From Cubamyces lactineus (Eukaryota; Basidiomycota; Agaricomycetes; Polyporales; Polyporaceae), in assembly GCA_022376465.1 (NCBI GenBank), contig JACDTU010000015.1:972420-1036419 (forward strand): DNA of 64,000 nt, read 5' to 3'. Of this stretch, positions 59,585-64,000 are shown piece by piece (the stretch's first letter is position 1; each line of letters begins with the position of its first letter). The notes beneath the pieces are model-generated. The model ran no database searches. It was not told the origin of the DNA and saw only the letters and a program-made list of their open reading frames with translations. Position numbers and translations under genes: made by a program.

Positions 59585-61150
59585 TTAGCCGAACATCGGC
59601 TTGTTTGGCGATGGAGAACGACGGTGAATATTCTCATCATGTTCTAAACGCATTTCTACGCGAGAATGATGATATTTCGGTCCGTCGGTGGATATCCCAG
59701 GTAATTGGATTTCGCGGGTGCGATCCATTACCTCGTTTTCGTCCACCTCCTGGAGAACCATCTTTTTCCAAAGATTTGTAAGGTCGAATAGGTTGCGAGT
59801 GCGTTTGCGACTCACAATCAATCGACGATTGCAAATACCAAGTTTCCGGATGTCCGGCAACGACAGCGTACCGCCCACGGTGTCGCTGAAGTCCGTCAAG
59901 AACTCCAACTCCACCGTGTTAAGGTCGCCGACCGTCGCTGTAGGCCGTGGCCAATCAACGTTGGTGTAAGCGTTGTTGGCGCCTCGATCGGCACGTTCGT
60001 ACCACTCGAGCCAGTATTTGAAGATGGTATCTCCTAATTCCTTAGCGTGGAAATAATTCCATGCGGGATTATAATGGGATTTAAGAACGAGAACGCCCTC
60101 GTCATTCGCTGATTCGTCTTTCTCACTCAGACGTTTTTCCCAGCGTTCTCGGAGATTTTTCCGTACCCAATTCGTAATCTCGTTTCGCGGATAGCCGCGC
60201 TTCGTATACAAAGCAACCAAGCCCTGTAACGCCTCCAAGTAGATCGTAAAGGAACTACTAAGCACGGCTAACCGTGACATCTCGCCTATGAATGTACCCC
60301 TTTTGACGTCAAGGGGGTGGCCAGATATCCATGGAATTCTTTCCATGTGGTTGCCCGGTTTGCGGAACGGACGCCATTCAAGTTTTTTACCACTTATTGA
60401 TAACGTCAGATCTAAAAAGTTTAGCCGCGAAGAACCAGGTTCCCACAGGATTTGACAGCCATCGAATTTAAGTTTATTCGCCATATATTGTGACGCCTCT
60501 TTACCACTATGGGCGAGAACAATAGCTAGCGTATCATCGATGTAACGACCGTAGAATGGGATAAACGGATCGTTTAAAACGTTCGCGATTTTTTCAAAAT
60601 GCCAACCGTAAAGGTTAGCGAGATCAGGCGACTCAGGGACGCCCATAGCGAGACCTCTTTTTTGAAGGAAATACTCGTTTTGGAACTGACAAACGAGCTC
60701 AGAACTTGAAACCTCAAGGCAACGGTTAAAAACTTCAGTGAGTTTACGCATCTGGTCACCTTTATGACCTAGTGATTCGCCGTCGCGCTCATTAGTAGCG
60801 TTGTAGGTAATCCTATCGTGATCGAAATTATGAAATAACCACATAAGTTTCACAATTCCCAGACATTCTGTTAGCGGAATATTCGGATAGAATGCTACAA
60901 CGTCGCCCGTTACTAAGTAATATTTCATACCGTTCGCCGGGTAAGGTAGTTCGAGCTTGCTCAATTTTTGCACCAAATCTTTAGTACCGTGAATTACGGT
61001 TGGCGCCGCTTGTACGAGCGGTTTGAGCTGTTTAGAAACAAATTTTCCGCATGGCCCTGTGATGACGTTAAAACACGGCACTATTGGCCTGAATCCCGGC
61101 GGGTTTTTATGGATTTTAGGGATACCATAAAACAGGGGACCTTGTGTTCG
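59585..61150 (-). CDS. Penelope-like reverse transcriptase
   Basis: The frame is open from the TGA at 61151-61153 to the stop at 59585 and has no ATG at its beginning, so it is read as the continuation of ORF1. It opens with PLFYGIPKIHKNPPGFRPIV, the PLE-type YGxPKIHK motif. Numbering from the GTG at 61081: motif A TGDVVAFYPNIPL with Asp60, motif B RGLAMGVPESPDLANL at 142-157, motif C GRYIDDTLAI with Asp182/Asp183, then LDLTLSISG and the PLE-specific GNHMERIPWISGHPLDVKRG. All catalytic Asp residues are intact. The C-terminal ~150 residues contain no GIY-YIG motif and end NKPMFG. Confidence 0.9.
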   Translation of the reverse strand, partial: RTQGPLFYGIPKIHKNPPGFRPIVPCFNVITGPCGKFVSKQLKPLVQAAPTVIHGTKDLVQKLSKLELPYPANGMKYYLVTGDVVAFYPNIPLTECLGIVKLMWLFHNFDHDRITYNATNERDGESLGHKGDQMRKLTEVFNRCLEVSSSELVCQFQNEYFLQKRGLAMGVPESPDLANLYGWHFEKIANVLNDPFIPFYGRYIDDTLAIVLAHSGKEASQYMANKLKFDGCQILWEPGSSRLNFLDLTLSISGKKLEWRPFRKPGNHMERIPWISGHPLDVKRGTFIGEMSRLAVLSSSFTIYLEALQGLVALYTKRGYPRNEITNWVRKNLRERWEKRLSEKDESANDEGVLVLKSHYNPAWNYFHAKELGDTIFKYWLEWYERADRGANNAYTNVDWPRPTATVGDLNTVELEFLTDFSDTVGGTLSLPDIRKLGICNRRLIVSRKRTRNLFDLTNLWKKMVLQEVDENEVMDRTREIQLPGISTDGPKYHHSRVEMRLEHDENIHRRSPSPNKPMFG

Positions 61151-63111
61151 TCACCGTGTGGAGTGAGCTTACTTTTAAGGAAGTCATCCACGCCGTACGC
61201 TGCAATACCAATTGTGAGAGCCGCTACTTCTGCTATGTCACGTATTGCTCTTTGTTTTTTATCTAAGATTGCGGTTGCTTGAGCCTTTGTTAAGGGCTCA
61301 TAATCGTTTCGATTATTTAATAGCTTCTTAGTTTGTTCAATGATCCAGGTGCGTTGAGACACCGCAAGCCCGAGATTCTTGTCGGTGAGTGTGACCACAT
61401 AATCACGCTCTGACAGAAAAGCTTCGATGTCGGACGTGTTTGGAGCCAACGCTTTAGATGGTACTCCTCGACGTACTTCCTGTTCAGGGATATTCGCAAT
61501 TGTGGATTCCACGAATTGCCGCCCCTTACTAAGGCCGACTTCAAGCCAGCGCGGTAAACGTGGTGGTTCGATATTTTTCTTTATCTTAGCCACCTCGTAA
61601 TCAGGATCAAAGTACTTTCCACAGTTCGCATCCTCAAAAGAGAATTTGATACGCCAACGAAGACGTCTTTCAAAATCGTTGTATGCCTTACGGATCACAC
61701 TTTTATACGAATACGAATGGAACATATATTTAAGTCCGACGGAAAGTTCGTATTGTAGACTTTCCGGAATCTCTACACCGGGCGACGTATGTACGAGTGA
61801 TTTGAACCGGGCTGCCTCGAAGATCTCGACGGGGGTATTCAAAAGCACGTATTCAATTGCCTGTGTAGGAGATAGAGTAAGGACGCGGTCCGGTAAGGTA
61901 GAGGGGTAACCATATACGTACTGGCTTTTGCCTTTCCCTTGCCTTTGTCCGGACCGGCGGACTTCTTCTTCGGCTTGTCGACCTTCTTCTTCTCGACCTT
62001 CTTCGCGGAGGAAGTCTTCGTCGTAGAAGACGCGCCGGGCTTGGCCTTGGGCGTCGAGGTGGACTTCTTGGCTCCAGGTTTCGAAGCCGTCTTGCCGAGA
62101 GACAGCTGCTACAGTTTTAGTAAGGGCGCGCTTCTGGCTGGGAAGCAGGCGTACCTTCTGAACCTGGGCCTGCAAAGCCTTGACTTTGCCGGCGACCGCT
62201 TTGTCCACGAGGGACTGAACCGACGGGCCAGCTTTGCCGGCCTCCCCCACTGCTTTTGCGGCGGCGTTGTCGTCGTCGACGTTCATAGCGTCGGCGGTCT
62301 TTTGGACACCCTTTTTCTTCTCGATCTTTGCTTGCATAGCCGTCTGCGCGTTCTCGACGATGGCGATGGCGCGTAGGGCGATCGGGAGGGCATCTTCTTG
62401 CAGGTCCGCATACTCTTTGAGGACCGCCTCGTGCACACGCCAGTCCACGACCTCCATGTCCGTGTGATCCCAAAGATCACTCGCAACCTTGGTAGGTCCC
62501 TCAGGCCCGGCGACTGTTTTGTAGTACCGGAAGACTGGGGTCTGGTTGTCGGCCTTGACGTCCGTCCACCTCAGCCGAAGTGCCGAAGTGAACGTGTCAA
62601 CGAGGACAGCGTGCGAGAGTTTCCCGCGGAGAAGTTCGATCTCGGCTTTTTTGGCCTTGATCGCCTCGTCGAGGAGTCCTTTTTCGACTTCCAGGACGCG
62701 GGTCTTAATCCCTGAGTTAATGGAACCCAAGGTGCCCTTCTCCCGGAACTCCTTGCAAGCTTGGAGCTCCGGCACTCTCAGGGAGAGATGCGACGGGATT
62801 GTGCCGTTGGCCTTGTGGGCCTCGAGCTTGCGAAGGCTCGAGTTGGCATTACCCCGCTTTTCGGCGAGGTCCGTGATCTCTCGGATCAACGGGCCAACAA
62901 CGCCACGGTAGTTGGGACTGATCTGAGCGATCAGATCCCCCGTGGTGATGCACTTGTCATAAGCCAGGTGGCGAACGACAGCGGCGGAGACGCTACCGGC
63001 AGAGTCCGAAGACGCCTGCGCGGCGATCTGAGCCGTGATGGCAGGGGACAGAGCCCGAGCCGTGGCGAATGCGAGGGGGGTGTAGTGAGTCGGGTTGACA
63101 GTAAGGGACAT
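61081..63111 (-). CDS. Retroelement ORF1, coiled-coil protein leading into the RT N-terminal domain
   Basis: The ATG at 63111 (ACCATGTC context) gives MSLTVNPTHYTPLAFATARA. An upstream in-frame TTG at 63234 is not a credible start. The N-terminal ~300 residues are Ala/Lys-rich and helical (TRVLEVEKGLLDEAIKAKKA). The downstream third (EVGLSKGRQFVES, LTDKNLGLAVSQRTWIIEQT) has the N-terminal motifs of PLE reverse transcriptases. The frame ends at TAG 61081-61083, overlapping the RT frame. Between 62109 and about 61925 another frame is far more protein-like (GKTASKPGAKKSTSTPKAKP, a Lys-rich patch). A 46-nt intron at 62110-62155 (GTACGC, TACTAAA branch, CTGTAG) would enter it in phase. How the frame returns is unresolved. 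Confidence 0.75.
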   Translation of the reverse strand: MSLTVNPTHYTPLAFATARALSPAITAQIAAQASSDSAGSVSAAVVRHLAYDKCITTGDLIAQISPNYRGVVGPLIREITDLAEKRGNANSSLRKLEAHKANGTIPSHLSLRVPELQACKEFREKGTLGSINSGIKTRVLEVEKGLLDEAIKAKKAEIELLRGKLSHAVLVDTFTSALRLRWTDVKADNQTPVFRYYKTVAGPEGPTKVASDLWDHTDMEVVDWRVHEAVLKEYADLQEDALPIALRAIAIVENAQTAMQAKIEKKKGVQKTADAMNVDDDNAAAKAVGEAGKAGPSVQSLVDKAVAGKVKALQAQVQKVRLLPSQKRALTKTVAAVSRQDGFETWSQEVHLDAQGQARRVFYDEDFLREEGREEEGRQAEEEVRRSGQRQGKGKSQYVYGYPSTLPDRVLTLSPTQAIEYVLLNTPVEIFEAARFKSLVHTSPGVEIPESLQYELSVGLKYMFHSYSYKSVIRKAYNDFERRLRWRIKFSFEDANCGKYFDPDYEVAKIKKNIEPPRLPRWLEVGLSKGRQFVESTIANIPEQEVRRGVPSKALAPNTSDIEAFLSERDYVVTLTDKNLGLAVSQRTWIIEQTKKLLNNRNDYEPLTKAQATAILDKKQRAIRDIAEVAALTIGIAAYGVDDFLKSKLTPHGDEHKVPCFMVSLKSIKTRRDSGQ
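61141..61172 (-). other. ORF1-to-RT frame transition
   Basis: The RT frame is -1 relative to ORF1 here. Removing GTAAGC...ACACAAG (32 nt, 61172-61141) would join DDFLK to S-PLFYGIPKIHK in frame, but 32 nt is shorter than usual fungal introns. Alternatives are -1 frameshifting before the stop at 61083, or a disabling single-base change. No classic slippery heptamer is obvious. Confidence 0.5.
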
Positions 63112-63143
63112 GGTGCACACCGTTGGGTAGGAGAACGTTTGAT

Positions 63144-63828
63144 GGTTAGGGAGGGGAGCCCGACGCGATCGAGCGTTAGCGAGATTTGCGGCGGGCGACG
63201 ACGTTCGAGAGGGGTGTCGAAAGACTTGGGCCAACTGGGGCTGGTGAGGAACACCAACCCGCCCAGTTTCGACCTTTTAGCCGGTCTCTTCAGGGCCTAT
63301 ACAGTTCTTTACGATTAAGTTCAAACCCTATCCCAGCGGCGTATCACCGCTTGCACGAGGGATAGGTTTACGAATTCAGCTGACGCGGCGGCGGCCGAAG
63401 GCCGCCGTCCTTACCTTCTGCCGATGGGGACGGCTGAAAGCGTAAGACTGATTTGACTCTAAACTTTAACTCGCGGAGCGCCTTACCCCGGCGCTCCGGA
63501 TGACACAATTAGTATGTGTCACTCGGACCGAGTAAACTAGCGCGCGATCTAATTAAAGACCGGCGCTTGCATACCCCTTAAAGGTTACCTTTTATTACAG
63601 ATCACGTGACCATGAGACGCCCTTTAGGCGCTAAAGACTTCCCCGGATAGGATCCGGACCCACCATGGGGGTAGCTAGGCGCCCCTTTCGGGCGCTTCGC
63701 CGGGACACGTGCCCCGCCTGTTACCGGTCAGGGTGTTCGGTTCACGTGCCCAGTCAATAGGCGCCATGGGTTGTCCCACGGTGTTGTGACCTTAGAATAA
63801 ACCCTCGAAGTAAACCAGCGCCTGTTAG
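63144..63828 (-). mobile_element. 5' pseudo-LTR of the full element copy
   Basis: Second copy of the ~685-nt block, between the telomere and ORF1. It serves as the 5' leader: the ORF1 ATG is 33 nt inside its inner edge. It contains the second hammerhead ribozyme and the same set of hairpins as the first copy. The inner edge carries GGTTAGGG (63144-63151), i.e. CCCUAACC in the RNA. Confidence 0.88.
63220..63310 (-). ncRNA. Type I hammerhead ribozyme, copy 2
   Basis: Same sequence as copy 1 shifted by 4,824 nt; predicted cut between 63233 and 63232. Cleavage here would leave about 120 nt of leader before the ORF1 ATG at 63111. Cleavage at both copies of a tandem transcript would release a 4,824-nt unit. 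Confidence 0.85.
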
Positions 63829-63976
63829 GGTTAGGTTAGGGTTCGGGTTAGGGTTAGGGTTAGGGTTAGGGTTAGGGTTAGGGTTAGGGTTAGGGTTAGG
63901 GTTAGGGTTAGGGTTAGGGTTAGGGTTAGGGTTAGGGTTAGGGTTAGGGTTAGGGTTAGGGTTAGGGTTAGGGTTA
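63824..63976 (+). repeat. Chromosome-terminal telomere, TTAGGG repeats
   Basis: Starts with variant units (GGTTAGGTTAGGGTTCGGG), then 21 perfect TTAGGG units from 63848 to 63973. The G-rich strand points to the right end, so this is a true right-hand chromosome end and confirms vertebrate-type telomere repeats as in basidiomycetes. Confidence 0.98.
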
Positions 63977-64000
63977 TTCTTCCTTTTTTTTTTTTTTTTT
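63977..64000. other. Terminal non-telomeric tail ending in poly-T
   Basis: TTCTTCC followed by 18 T, after the last TTAGGG unit. Most likely a sequencing, tailing or adapter artefact at the molecule end; it has no counterpart elsewhere in the window. Confidence 0.7.

Larger units (their letters stand above)
59079..63828 (-). mobile_element. Penelope-like retroelement, telomere-associated, endonuclease-lacking (Coprina/Athena-like), full-length-looking copy
   Basis: The unit runs from the telomere-proximal 5' pseudo-LTR (63828-63144) through ORF1, the reverse transcriptase and a ~500-nt 3' UTR to degenerate CCCTAA repeats at 59078. Sense strand is minus, so the 3' end abuts G-rich telomeric DNA, as expected if the telomere 3' overhang primes reverse transcription. 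The reverse transcriptase is of PLE type. No GIY-YIG endonuclease follows it. This organisation matches endonuclease-deficient PLEs described at telomeres of basidiomycetes and rotifers. Membership of the Coprina clade is inferred and needs a tree. Confidence 0.88.

Noticed and set aside
63112..63234. Upstream extension of ORF1 starting MAQVFRHPSRTSS, also found in the short copy at 58410-58290
   Set aside because: The apparent start codon is TTG, and the segment overlaps the hammerhead cleavage site and leader. In the short copy the same frame runs into telomeric repeats (PNPNPN). It is leader RNA, not protein.
59001..63976. Ordinary internal non-LTR or LTR retrotransposon
   Set aside because: RT motifs are of Penelope type, no protease/integrase/RNase H or AP endonuclease is present, and both ends are telomeric repeats.

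Overview
This is the end of a fungal chromosome, almost certainly from an agaricomycete basidiomycete. Genes are interrupted by many introns of about 45-60 nt with GTRNGY donors. The gene content is typical of mushroom-forming fungi (HET-domain proteins, a FunK1-type kinase relative, an EF-hand/Cys-rich protein with a helical N-terminus). The right edge is a telomere of 21 perfect TTAGGG units running outward, followed by a poly-T tail that looks like a read or assembly artefact.

Layout. 0.2-15.5 kb: an F-box/LRR-like gene, a HET gene, the cell-wall-integrity MAP kinase (Slt2/Mpk1 type, TEY loop), a secreted type-B carboxylesterase, an aldo/keto reductase, an intron-containing tRNA-Gln and a second HET gene. 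15.7-33.1 kb: a Drs2-type P4 flippase, a third HET gene, a large EF-hand/Cys-rich gene, a Spa2-type polarisome scaffold and the Ran exchange factor RCC1/Prp20. 33.6-42.2 kb: two more HET genes, a mitochondrial ABC1/UbiB-family kinase, an intron-containing tRNA-Pro and a short FunK1-like pseudokinase. 42.7-56.7 kb: housekeeping genes (Clf1/Crn splicing factor and Rad6 E2 head to head, Dgk1 diacylglycerol kinase, a hotdog thioesterase, an ECM11-like protein, a small conserved protein, and recyclin Rcy1 with a CaaX box). 56.7-58.2 kb: a truncated second copy of the FunK1-like gene and gene-free subtelomeric DNA.

58.3-63.98 kb is the most remarkable part: a Penelope-like retroelement (PLE) at the telomere, resembling the endonuclease-deficient Coprina/Athena class. 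It lies on the minus strand, so its 5' end faces the telomere and its 3' end faces the centromere. It has an ORF1 joined to a PLE reverse transcriptase with intact YIDD, no visible GIY-YIG endonuclease, and telomeric repeats at its ends. A ~680-nt terminal block (pseudo-LTR) is present twice, 4,824 nt apart, nearly identical. Each block contains what I read as a complete type I hammerhead ribozyme on the element's sense strand (58396-58486 and 63220-63310). The short block copy begins exactly at an internal CCCTAACC sequence, consistent with priming from a telomeric G-overhang. Together these suggest a chromosome end capped by telomere-primed, self-cleaving retroelement RNA only about 1.6 kb from a conserved housekeeping gene.

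Exon boundaries are given where I could derive them from splice signals and frame. Elsewhere gene limits are approximate. No database search was run; family names come from motifs I recognise.
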